NCBI RefSeq assembly: GCF_026242045.1
Contig: NZ_JAPJDO010000013.1
Coordinates: forward strand, 62,001 to 126,000
Reading direction: 5' to 3'
Origin: Mycobacterium pinniadriaticum
GTDB taxonomy: Bacteria; Actinomycetota; Actinomycetes; Mycobacteriales; Mycobacteriaceae
DNA length: 64,000 nt
This document shows, piece after piece, positions 34,312-41,856 of the stretch. Position 1 is the stretch's first letter; each line of letters opens with the position of its first letter. Under the pieces are notes generated by a model. That model made no database searches, was not told where the DNA came from, and worked only from the letters and a program-made list of their open reading frames with translations. The position numbers and the translations under genes were made by a program.

Positions 34312-35874
34312 CTATCCGGTCGCTGCGGGCGAATACTTGGAGATCAGCTCCTGCTTGTACAGCTTGCCGGTATCGGTGCGGGGCAGCGTCGTCTCGAACG
34401 AGATGGACCGCGGGCACTTGTAGTGCGTCAACCGATCTCGCAGCCACGTCATCAGCTCGGCGGCGAATTCGTCGGTCGCATCGGCTGCGTCGACGAGCTG
34501 AACCACACCCTTGACACTTTGGCCCATCTCCTCATCGGGGATGCCGAACACCGCGGCATCCATCACCTTGGGATGGGTGACGAGCATATTCTCGGCTTCC
34601 TGCGGATAGATGTTCACCCCACCGGAAATGATCATGTGGTGCCGCCGGTCGGTGAGGTAGAGGTAGCCGTCCTCGTCGACGTATCCGATGTCGCCGACCG
34701 ATTTCCAACCGCGGCTGTCCCGCGACTTCGCCGTCTTCTCAGGGTCATTGAGGTATTCGAAGTCGAAGCCGCCCTCGAAGTAGATCTCCCCTGCCTGGCC
34801 GGGTGGCAGTTCGTTGCCGTCCTCGTCGAGGATGTGCAGACCACCCATCATCGGCTTGCCCACCGATCCCGGGTGTGCCAGCCAGTCCTCGGCGGTGATC
34901 AGCGTCGACCCGATCGCCTCGGAGGAGGCGTAGTACTCGTCGACGATCGGTCCCCACCAGTCGATCATCTGCTTCTTGATCTCGACTGGACACGGCGCCG
35001 CGGCATGCATGATCCGCTGCAGGCTCGACAAGTCGTACGAATTACGCACATCCTCAGGCAGTTTCAGCATCCGGGTGAACATCACCGGGACGAACTGGCC
35101 GTGAGTGACGCCGTAGCGCTGGATCGCGTCGAGGCAGCCTTCCGCGTCGAACTTCTCCAGCACCACGGTGGTGATACCGCCTGCCAGCGTCTGCATCGAC
35201 CAGACCGACGGCGCGGTGTGGTACAGCGGCGCCGGACTGATGTACACCGCCTGCGGGTTCATCCAGAACGAGACCAGCGCAGCCATGATGCCGGGCACTT
35301 CGGCGGGAGGGAGATGGGGCAGTTCGCGTTTGATGCCCTTCGGGCGTCCGGTGGTGCCCGAGGAGTACTGCAGCAGATCGCCCTCGATCTCGTCGTCGAT
35401 GGGTGTATCCGGCTGGTCCGCAATGCATTCCGGGTAGCTCAGCCAGCCGTCAAGCTCGCTGGAGGCGTTGGTCGCCGACGTTTCGGCTCCGTCGGTGATG
35501 ATGAGCAGCGGCGGCATGGTCGGCAGTTCGGCGCTGAGCCCGGCGAGTGTCTCGCGCAGCGCGACCGAGCCGATGACGACCTTGGCCGCGCTGTTGTCGA
35601 TGATGTAGGCGGCCTCCGCCGCCGTCAGGTGGGTGTTGATCGGCACGTAGTACAGCCCACAGCGACGGGCGGCCCACAACACGGTGTGGAAATGCTCGTT
35701 GTTCTCGATGAGGACGGCGACGGCGTCGCCCTCGCGCAGTCCAGACTTCCGGAACAGGTGCGCCAGCTGATTCGCCCGCGCTTCCATCTCACCGAAGGTG
35801 ACAGTCTTTCCGGACGGATACAGGACGACGGCCGGCTTGTCGGGACTGGCCTCGGCATGCTCGCGGATCTGCAT
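34312..35874 (-). CDS. fadD4: Acyl-CoA synthetase FadD4
   Basis: This 520-residue ANL ligase has the ATP motif YSSGTTGRPKGIKREL, EYYASSEAIG for adenylate binding, SVGDIGYVDEDGYLYLTDRRHHMI at the hinge, and the catalytic Lys in RTDTGKLYK. It forms acyl-CoA from a carboxylic acid, CoA and ATP. The N-terminus MQIREH and the location near pckA and fadE3 identify FadD4 (Rv0214). The ATG at 35874 has no Shine-Dalgarno, and only 10 nt separate it from a 19-bp perfect hairpin, so expression by read-through or reinitiation is worth testing. Confidence 0.9.
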   Translation of the reverse strand: MQIREHAEASPDKPAVVLYPSGKTVTFGEMEARANQLAHLFRKSGLREGDAVAVLIENNEHFHTVLWAARRCGLYYVPINTHLTAAEAAYIIDNSAAKVVIGSVALRETLAGLSAELPTMPPLLIITDGAETSATNASSELDGWLSYPECIADQPDTPIDDEIEGDLLQYSSGTTGRPKGIKRELPHLPPAEVPGIMAALVSFWMNPQAVYISPAPLYHTAPSVWSMQTLAGGITTVVLEKFDAEGCLDAIQRYGVTHGQFVPVMFTRMLKLPEDVRNSYDLSSLQRIMHAAAPCPVEIKKQMIDWWGPIVDEYYASSEAIGSTLITAEDWLAHPGSVGKPMMGGLHILDEDGNELPPGQAGEIYFEGGFDFEYLNDPEKTAKSRDSRGWKSVGDIGYVDEDGYLYLTDRRHHMIISGGVNIYPQEAENMLVTHPKVMDAAVFGIPDEEMGQSVKGVVQLVDAADATDEFAAELMTWLRDRLTHYKCPRSISFETTLPRTDTGKLYKQELISKYSPAATG

Positions 35875-35884
35875 GAATGCACTG

Positions 35885-35926
35885 TACGACAGGGCCAGTT
35901 GACGGGTGTCAACTGGCCCTGTCGTA
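35885..35926 (-). terminator. 19-bp perfect stem-loop between pckA and fadD4
   Basis: Arms 35885-35903 and 35908-35926 are perfectly complementary around a GGGT loop (ACCC on the minus strand). It begins 12 bp after the pckA stop. It has no U-run, as is common for mycobacterial intrinsic terminators. Its far side is 10 nt from the fadD4 start codon, so no room remains for a separate fadD4 promoter downstream of it. Confidence 0.8.
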
Positions 35927-35937
35927 GTGCTCAGCAG

Positions 35938-37764
35938 TTAGGAGTTGTCGGCCAAGCGCTGCTTGAGCGCCTCGAACTCGTCCTTCACCCCGGTCGGCAG
36001 CTTCTCGCCGACGAACTCGAACCACTCTTCGATCAGCGACAACTCGTCGCGCCATTCCTCGACGTTGACCGCCAGCGCCTCGTTGACGTCGTCTGGATCG
36101 GCGTCCAGCCCGTCGAGATCGAGATCGGCCGCGCTCGGCACGATGCCGATCGGCGTCGTGGAACCATTGGCCTTGCCCTCGACCCGTTCGATGATCCACT
36201 TCATCACGCGGCTGTTCTCGCCGAAGCCCGGCCACAAGAACCGGCCGTCGTCACCGCGGCGGAACCAGTTGACGAAGAAGACCTTCGGCAGCTGGGACTC
36301 ATCGGAGTTCTTGCCGATGTCGATCCAGTGCTGCATGTAGTCGCCGACGTTGTAGCCCATGAACGGAAGCATCGCCATCGGGTCGCGCCGCACAGTGCCA
36401 ACCTTGCCCTCGGCCGCGGCGGTCTGCTCACTTCCGAGCGTGGCCCCGATGAACACACCGTGGTGCCAATCGCGCGCCTGCGTCACCAGCGGCACCGTGG
36501 TCTTGCGGCGACCGCCGAAGAGGATGGCCGAGATCGGCACGCCCTGCGGGTCGTCCCATTCCGGCGCCAGCGTCGGGCACTGCGACATCGGGGTGCAGTA
36601 GCGCGAGTTCGGGTGAGCGGCCTTCTCGTCCGAGTCGGGCGTCCAATCGTTGCCCTTCCAGTCGATCAGGTGCTGCGGGTCGCCCTCGAGACCCTCCCAC
36701 CAGACACCACCGTCGTCGGTCAGCGCGACGTTGGTGAACACGGTGTTGCCGGCCGCGACCGTCTTCATCGCGTTGGGGTTGGAGCTCCAGTTGGTTCCCG
36801 GGGCGACGCCGAAGAAGCCGAACTCCGGGTTGGTGGCATACAGCCGGCCGTCCTTGCCGAAGCGCATCCACGCGATGTCGTCGCCGACGGTCTCGGCTCG
36901 CCAGCCCGGGATGGTCGGCTGCAGCATCGCCAGGTTCGTCTTACCGCAGGCCGACGGGAACGCGGCGGCGATGTAGTACGCCTTGTCCTCCGGCGAGATC
37001 AGCTTGAGGATCAGCATGTGCTCGGCCAGCCACCCCTCGTCATGCGCCATCGCCGAGGCGATGCGCAGCGAGTAGCACTTCTTGCCGAGCAGCGCGTTAC
37101 CGCCGTAACCCGATCCGTAGCTCCAGATCTCACGGGTCTCGGGGAAGTGGGTGATGTACTTCGTGTCATTGCACGGCCACGGCACATCGTCCTGGCCCGG
37201 CTCGAGCGGCGCGCCCAGTGAATGCAGCGCCTTGACGAAGAATCCGTCCTCGCCGATCTTGTCCAGCGCGGCCTGGCCCATGCGGGTCATCGTCCGCATC
37301 GACACGACGACGTATTCGGAGTCGGTGATCTCCACGCCTAGTTTCGGGTCTTCGGCACCGAGGGGACCCATACAGAACGGGACCACATACAGGGTGCGTC
37401 CGCGCATGCAGCCGCGGTACAGGTCGGTCATGAGGGCGCGCATCTCGGCGGGCGCCATCCAATTGTTCGTGGGACCGGCGTCGATCTCCCGCTCAGAACA
37501 GATGAATGTGCGTGACTCGACCCGCGCCACGTCCGACGGCGCCGACCGGGCCAGATACGAGCTCGGTTCCTCGGAATCGCTCAGCGGGGTGAAGGTGCCG
37601 GCGGCCACCAGCTGGTCGCACAGCCGCTGGTACTCCTCCTCGGAGCCGTCGGCAAAGACCACCCGGTCGGGCTGCGTGAGTTCGGCGACCTCCTGGACCC
37701 AGGCGAGCAGGCCGTGATGCTTGGTCGGTGCGGTATCCAGACCTGGAATGGTCGCTGAAGTCAT
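35938..37764 (-). CDS. pckA: GTP-dependent phosphoenolpyruvate carboxykinase
   Basis: This 608-residue PEPCK converts oxaloacetate and GTP to phosphoenolpyruvate, GDP and CO2, the first committed step of gluconeogenesis from lipids. The kinase loop [13 protein letters not shown] has the hyper-reactive Cys at C273 and Lys at K275. [20 protein letters not shown] and the GTP-site [15 protein letters not shown] are all present. The start [13 protein letters not shown] equals that of M. tuberculosis PckA, with AGGAGA upstream. A short leader ORF ends just before this Shine-Dalgarno. A 19-bp hairpin follows the stop. It fits a window full of fatty-acid and sterol catabolism. Confidence 0.96.
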   Translation of the reverse strand: MTSATIPGLDTAPTKHHGLLAWVQEVAELTQPDRVVFADGSEEEYQRLCDQLVAAGTFTPLSDSEEPSSYLARSAPSDVARVESRTFICSEREIDAGPTNNWMAPAEMRALMTDLYRGCMRGRTLYVVPFCMGPLGAEDPKLGVEITDSEYVVVSMRTMTRMGQAALDKIGEDGFFVKALHSLGAPLEPGQDDVPWPCNDTKYITHFPETREIWSYGSGYGGNALLGKKCYSLRIASAMAHDEGWLAEHMLILKLISPEDKAYYIAAAFPSACGKTNLAMLQPTIPGWRAETVGDDIAWMRFGKDGRLYATNPEFGFFGVAPGTNWSSNPNAMKTVAAGNTVFTNVALTDDGGVWWEGLEGDPQHLIDWKGNDWTPDSDEKAAHPNSRYCTPMSQCPTLAPEWDDPQGVPISAILFGGRRKTTVPLVTQARDWHHGVFIGATLGSEQTAAAEGKVGTVRRDPMAMLPFMGYNVGDYMQHWIDIGKNSDESQLPKVFFVNWFRRGDDGRFLWPGFGENSRVMKWIIERVEGKANGSTTPIGIVPSAADLDLDGLDADPDDVNEALAVNVEEWRDELSLIEEWFEFVGEKLPTGVKDEFEALKQRLADNS

Positions 37765-37778
37765 CGCTAAATCTCCTG

Positions 37779-37823
37779 CTAATTCTTTGTGCCGGACGCA
37801 GGCCGGATTCCGCATCGAGACAC
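37779..37823 (-). CDS. Leader ORF in front of pckA
   Basis: A 14-codon ORF (GTG start at 37823, encoding [14 protein letters not shown]) follows a strong AGGGAGGA. It ends with TAG at 37779-37781, one base before the pckA Shine-Dalgarno AGGAG. An in-frame alternative is an 18-codon N-terminal extension of PckA from the ATG at 37818, but the known PckA N-terminus argues against it. The peptide could couple or attenuate pckA translation. I do not know of a described leader here. Confidence 0.45.
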   Translation of the reverse strand: MSRCGIRPASGTKN

Positions 37824-37904
37824 GGTCCTCCCTAAAAAACAGGTTAACGCGGGTGAGATACCCGCGGTTAATCGGGATTATGTCCGATGACTCACAGGAA
37901 CGAT

Positions 37905-39338
37905 TCAGAAAGCCACAATCGGGCGTTTCATCGCCTGAATTCGTCTCCGAACCGCCGTCAAGGCCCGCAGGATCGCTTCTCCACGCCGATCCCGAACCGC
38001 GGCCGCCCGTGTCCGCTGCGCCATGTGTGCACGGATTTCCCGGTCGATGCGAGCGACCGCGTCGTCGAATTCGGCGCTCGCGACGGCATCGCGTTCCGCG
38101 GCCGCACGACCCACCGCCGCTTCCGCGGCCAGCACGCAGGTGACCACCCACTCCTCCAGAGCGGCGCGCAGCCCGGCGACGACCTCCCCCGCCCAGCGGT
38201 CCAGGACCACCCGGTCGTGCAGCAATACGCGGACGCCGACGAGCCACGCCGTCACGGCCAGCCCGGCCACCACCGCTGCGACAACGCCGGTGGCCGTCCA
38301 CTGCGGTGCGAGTCCGGCCGACAACCGATTCACCGTCAATGCGACACCGAGGCCGAAGCCTGCACCCAGCAGCATCGTCAGCCGGGTCTCCGCACTGCCC
38401 GCCCGTGGCGGCGCCGCACCCACCTCGATCACCGGAGCCGGCTCTGCGGGAGTCTGTATCGCAAGTCCCAGCTGCTCGCCGAGATCGACCAGCTGGTGGC
38501 CGACCTCCTCGTTCACCTCGTCGCTAACCTCGGCGACCCGTCGCCGAACCTCGTCGGTGAAGCCGCCGAGCCGACGCCGGGTCATCGCCGCCACATCGTC
38601 CTTCAGTTCGATCCGCGCGTCTGCACAGCGGGAGCGGACAAACGAGGAGAGCTGGACTCGGGCCTGCTGAATCCGGCTGCGCAGAGCGATGGTGCGCTCG
38701 GCCCTGTCCACCCGGAACCGGTGCAGCACCCGAGCACGGTGCTCACACAGCGCCGCCAGCTTCGCTTCCCGGTCGGCATCCTCAACGTCGCGGTCCAGCC
38801 GCTGCGCCGCCGCGAGGAGCCGATTTTCCCACGCGCGCAGGCTATTTCGCTGGTGTAGCGCGCCGTCGGCGAGAGTGGTGGACAGGATTGCAACGAGATC
38901 GTCGACGGCGGGCGGGCCCAGGTCCGGGGCAGCGGCGACCCCCACCCACGGGACATCTGCGTAGCGGGGAGCCCACCGGGTCACCAGCGCCCGATCGGCG
39001 TCGAGCACCTCGCGCCAGGTGCGATGGACGTCGATTTTGGACACCACCCCGATCAGCGCATCGGTGTCGGCGGCCACGACATCGAGCAACGCACAGTCGG
39101 AGTCAGCCAGCGGTGCGGTGGCCGAAACGACGAACACCACCGCGGTGGGGGCCTCGCCGGGGCCGAGTTCGCCCGGTTCGAGCACCCGTTGCCCCGGCAG
39201 CCGAGCTCGTAGGGCCGCAACGAGGCTGCTGGTGCCGGCCAGCCACGGGCCGGCGACCAGGACAACGTCGCGGCGGCTGATCGGCGGCGACAACTCAGGA
39301 TCGAGCTGCGCCAGCAGGCTCTCGACCTGGTCGGTCAT
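37905..39338 (-). CDS. Membrane-anchored dynamin/GTPase-like protein (Rv0210-like)
   Basis: This 477-residue protein begins with a small GTPase-like domain. [19 protein letters not shown] occupies the P-loop position but lacks the Walker A Lys, and VVSKID resembles the G4 motif. A long Arg/Glu-rich helical region (about 165-290) follows, then two hydrophobic segments (about 320-345 and 352-378), then another helical tail. This layout resembles bacterial dynamin-like proteins with a membrane paddle. It shares ATGA with the upstream partner gene. M. tuberculosis has the equivalent Rv0210 and Rv0209, both of unknown function. GTP binding is uncertain given the degenerate loop. Confidence 0.75.
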   Translation of the reverse strand: MTDQVESLLAQLDPELSPPISRRDVVLVAGPWLAGTSSLVAALRARLPGQRVLEPGELGPGEAPTAVVFVVSATAPLADSDCALLDVVAADTDALIGVVSKIDVHRTWREVLDADRALVTRWAPRYADVPWVGVAAAPDLGPPAVDDLVAILSTTLADGALHQRNSLRAWENRLLAAAQRLDRDVEDADREAKLAALCEHRARVLHRFRVDRAERTIALRSRIQQARVQLSSFVRSRCADARIELKDDVAAMTRRRLGGFTDEVRRRVAEVSDEVNEEVGHQLVDLGEQLGLAIQTPAEPAPVIEVGAAPPRAGSAETRLTMLLGAGFGLGVALTVNRLSAGLAPQWTATGVVAAVVAGLAVTAWLVGVRVLLHDRVVLDRWAGEVVAGLRAALEEWVVTCVLAAEAAVGRAAAERDAVASAEFDDAVARIDREIRAHMAQRTRAAAVRDRRGEAILRALTAVRRRIQAMKRPIVAF

Positions 39339-40270
39339 GGCCCTGGCTCCAGTGGCTCCGCGATACCGCCCGCCTGTTGCCACAACCGCAGCGATCCACG
39401 GGTGATGTCGGCGGCAGCACAGCGATGTAGCCGCGACACCGGGCCGCGGGAGTACCGCTGCCAGGTGATGGCCCGCCGCAGGTGCGTGGAGGCGGCGTCA
39501 TCGTCGTCGACGGTGAGGCCGGCGGCCCGCATCACCTCGACGGCAGCGGCCATTCTGGCGAAGACCATCTCGTCGGAAGCGGAGCCTTCCCCGCCCGGCA
39601 CATCGATCAGGCGTTGATACCGCATCGGGGCCGCGGCCGCCTCGATCCCGGCGAGCAGCCCATCGACCGCACTGGCCTGCCACAGCGTGGTCAGCAGGCC
39701 GGCCCGGTCGGCGCCGTCGCGCAGCGCCCGCACGCCGTGCGCGATACCGAACAGGTCGAGCCGGGCGAGCAGTCGGCGCCGGACCTGATGTGGTAGCCGG
39801 TGGGTTCCGCCGGCGAATCCGTCGGTCGAGCCGAGATCGGCCGGATCGGTGGTCAATATGCGCAACGCGTCGAGGGTCTCCTCGTCGACGACGGTGTCAT
39901 CGACGGCGGCGAGCGCGGCCAGTCCGGCCAGCGGGTACACCGGGATACCGGTGAGCTCGGTGAGCCGCCGGCAGTGTGCGGCGGCGGCCGCTACGGGTCC
40001 CGCCCCACCGAATCCAGCCAGATCGGCCTTGGTCAGGACCGCGACGACCGGCCGAGGCGAGGCGGCTAGCGCCCCGCTGTCCTCCGGCTTCACCGACTCG
40101 GCCAGCACATAGACGTCCAGGTCGGCGCGGTCCGAAGAGCAGGAGACCGTCACACCCGCCTCACGCAGAACTCGTGCCACGGTGCGCCGCCCACACCCCT
40201 GGCGGCCCGCAACCCACACCCGCACCGGCGTTCGGAGTTCGTCCACCAGCCGTCCCACCACACCGGACAT
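39335..40270 (-). CDS. GTPase-like protein (Rv0209-like)
   Basis: This 312-residue protein has a P-loop-like VWVAGRQGCGRRTVARVL (Walker A Lys replaced by Arg) and a G4-like VVAVLTKADLAG, followed by a mostly helical C-terminal half. No membrane segment is evident, unlike its overlapping partner. The two resemble paired dynamin-like proteins, in which a soluble and a membrane-bound member act together. The ATG at 40270 is chosen because it gives a compact GTPase start; the frame stays open further upstream. It is divergent from trmB across 93 bp, which contain a small GTGGC-GAAA-GCCAC hairpin (40289-40302). Confidence 0.72.
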   Translation of the reverse strand: MSGVVGRLVDELRTPVRVWVAGRQGCGRRTVARVLREAGVTVSCSSDRADLDVYVLAESVKPEDSGALAASPRPVVAVLTKADLAGFGGAGPVAAAAAHCRRLTELTGIPVYPLAGLAALAAVDDTVVDEETLDALRILTTDPADLGSTDGFAGGTHRLPHQVRRRLLARLDLFGIAHGVRALRDGADRAGLLTTLWQASAVDGLLAGIEAAAAPMRYQRLIDVPGGEGSASDEMVFARMAAAVEVMRAAGLTVDDDDAASTHLRRAITWQRYSRGPVSRLHRCAAADITRGSLRLWQQAGGIAEPLEPGP

Positions 40271-40363
40271 GCTGACACCAGCTGAGCTGTGGCGAAAGCC
40301 ACTACCAGGCGTAGGCAACTGTTGGGTATCAATCTGTACCACGGTGCGGGTACACCTACGTTC

Positions 40364-41122
40364 ATGAGCGACCATGGACGGATGCATGTGCAGCGCCAGG
40401 GTGGCTCAGCCACGCCCGATGCCGGGTTGGCGCATCGCTATCCCCGGGTGACGAGCTTCCGCTCGCGCCGCTCGGCGCTGACCGAGACCCAGCAGGAGGT
40501 GTGGGACCGGCTGTGGCCCCGGCTGGGGACCGTGGCCCGCGAAGAAACGGGGCCAGCCCAGCACCTGGACACGGCCGCCTGGTTCGGCCGGCAGGCGCCC
40601 GTCGTTTTGGAGATCGGCTGCGGCACCGGCACCTCGACCCTCGGAATGGCCCAGGCGGAGCCCGATATCGACGTGGTGGCCGCCGAGGTCTACCGGCGGG
40701 GTCTCGCACAGCTCCTGAGCGCCATCGACCGGGCCGGGGTGTCCAACATCCGGCTGGTCCGCGGCGACGCCGTCGACGTGCTCGAGCACATGTTCTCGTC
40801 CGGCGAATTGACCGGGGTGCGGGTGTTCTTTCCCGACCCGTGGCCCAAGTCCCGCCATCACAAGCGCCGACTGCTGCAACCCGCCACGATCGCGCTCATC
40901 GCCGACCGATTGCGGCCCGGCGGACTACTCCACGCCGCCACCGACCATGCCGGTTACGCCGAACAGATCGCCGAGGCCGGTGACGCCGAGCCACTCCTGC
41001 ACCGGGTACAGCCCGATGATCAGTTGCCCATGTCGGTGCAGCGACCGACGACGAAATACGAGACGAAGGCGCGCAACGCAGGCAGCGCGGTGACCGAACT
41101 TCTGTGGATGAGACGACGATGA
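40364..41122 (+). CDS. trmB: tRNA (guanine-N7-)-methyltransferase
   Basis: This 252-residue protein methylates G46 of tRNA with SAM. It has VVLEIGCGTGTSTLGMA (about 80-96) as motif I, VRGDAVDVLEH as the adenine-binding block and the diagnostic VFFPDPWPKSRHHKRRL. The C-terminal TKYETKARNAG is also typical of TrmB. The ATG at 40364 has no Shine-Dalgarno; TACACC at 40351-40356 could be a -10 for a leaderless or near-leaderless message. It is the first gene of trmB-NYN-mmpL3; the ATGA at its end starts the next gene. Confidence 0.94.
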   Translation: MSDHGRMHVQRQGGSATPDAGLAHRYPRVTSFRSRRSALTETQQEVWDRLWPRLGTVAREETGPAQHLDTAAWFGRQAPVVLEIGCGTGTSTLGMAQAEPDIDVVAAEVYRRGLAQLLSAIDRAGVSNIRLVRGDAVDVLEHMFSSGELTGVRVFFPDPWPKSRHHKRRLLQPATIALIADRLRPGGLLHAATDHAGYAEQIAEAGDAEPLLHRVQPDDQLPMSVQRPTTKYETKARNAGSAVTELLWMRRR

Positions 41123-41811
41123 GTGTCATGGAAGACGCCGCAGCGGCCCCGGCCCTGCCCGGCGGCGATGATCCGGGGGCGGGCCCGCCGATCCACCGGG
41201 TGCTGCTGGTCTGGGACGCACCCAATCTGGACATGGGGCTTGGTTCGATCCTCGGCGGCCGGCCCACGGCCGCGCACCGGCCGCGGTTCGACGCACTGGG
41301 ACGCTGGCTGCTGACCCGCACCGCCGAGCTGGCGGCCGGCCACCCGGAGATCTCGGTGGAACCGGAGGCCACCGTGTTCACCAACATCGCCCCTGGCAGC
41401 GCAGACGTCGTCCGCCCGTGGGTGGAGGCGCTGCGGAACGTCGGCTTCGCGGTGTTCGCCAAACCGAAGGTGGACGAGGACAGCGACGTCGACAGCGATA
41501 TGCTCGCCCACATCGAACTTCGCCGCCGCGAAGGCCTGGCCGCGGTGTCGGTCGCCTCGGCCGACGGGCAGGCCTTCCGCAGTCCCCTGGAGGACATCGC
41601 CCGTTCCGGCACCCCCGCCTACGTGCTGGGATTTCGTGAACATGCCAGCTGGGCGCTAGCGTCGGATACCTTGGAGTTCGTCGACCTGGAGGACATTCCT
41701 GGTGTTTTCCGAGAGCCGCTGCCGCGAATCGGCCTAGATTCGCTACCAGAGCAAGGGGCGTGGCTACAACCATTCCGGCCGCTGTCCTCGCTACTGACAT
41801 CGCGCGTGTAG
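41119..41811 (+). CDS. NYN/PIN-like domain protein (Rv0207c)
   Basis: This 230-residue protein has an NYN (PIN-like) nuclease fold. Acidic residues typical of the metal site appear in LLVWDAPNLDMGL (about residue 32), DEDSDVDSDMLAHIEL and SVASADGQAF. Such proteins are putative metal-dependent RNases. The C-terminal 60 residues (from EFVDLEDIPG) are outside the domain. The start ATG at 41119 overlaps the trmB stop. It lies 45 bp before mmpL3, as in M. tuberculosis, a linkage whose meaning is unknown. Confidence 0.88.
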   Translation: MSVMEDAAAAPALPGGDDPGAGPPIHRVLLVWDAPNLDMGLGSILGGRPTAAHRPRFDALGRWLLTRTAELAAGHPEISVEPEATVFTNIAPGSADVVRPWVEALRNVGFAVFAKPKVDEDSDVDSDMLAHIELRRREGLAAVSVASADGQAFRSPLEDIARSGTPAYVLGFREHASWALASDTLEFVDLEDIPGVFREPLPRIGLDSLPEQGAWLQPFRPLSSLLTSRV

Positions 41812-41856
41812 GAGAACCCGATGCGCAGGTCGCCACAGATTTAGTTAGGAGCATAG

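Noticed and set aside
34153..37221. A 1022-codon open frame on the plus strand opposite fadD4 and pckA
   Set aside because: It is antisense to two well-recognised genes, its composition is the Arg/His/Asp-rich pattern of a GC-rich complementary frame, and no domain is visible.
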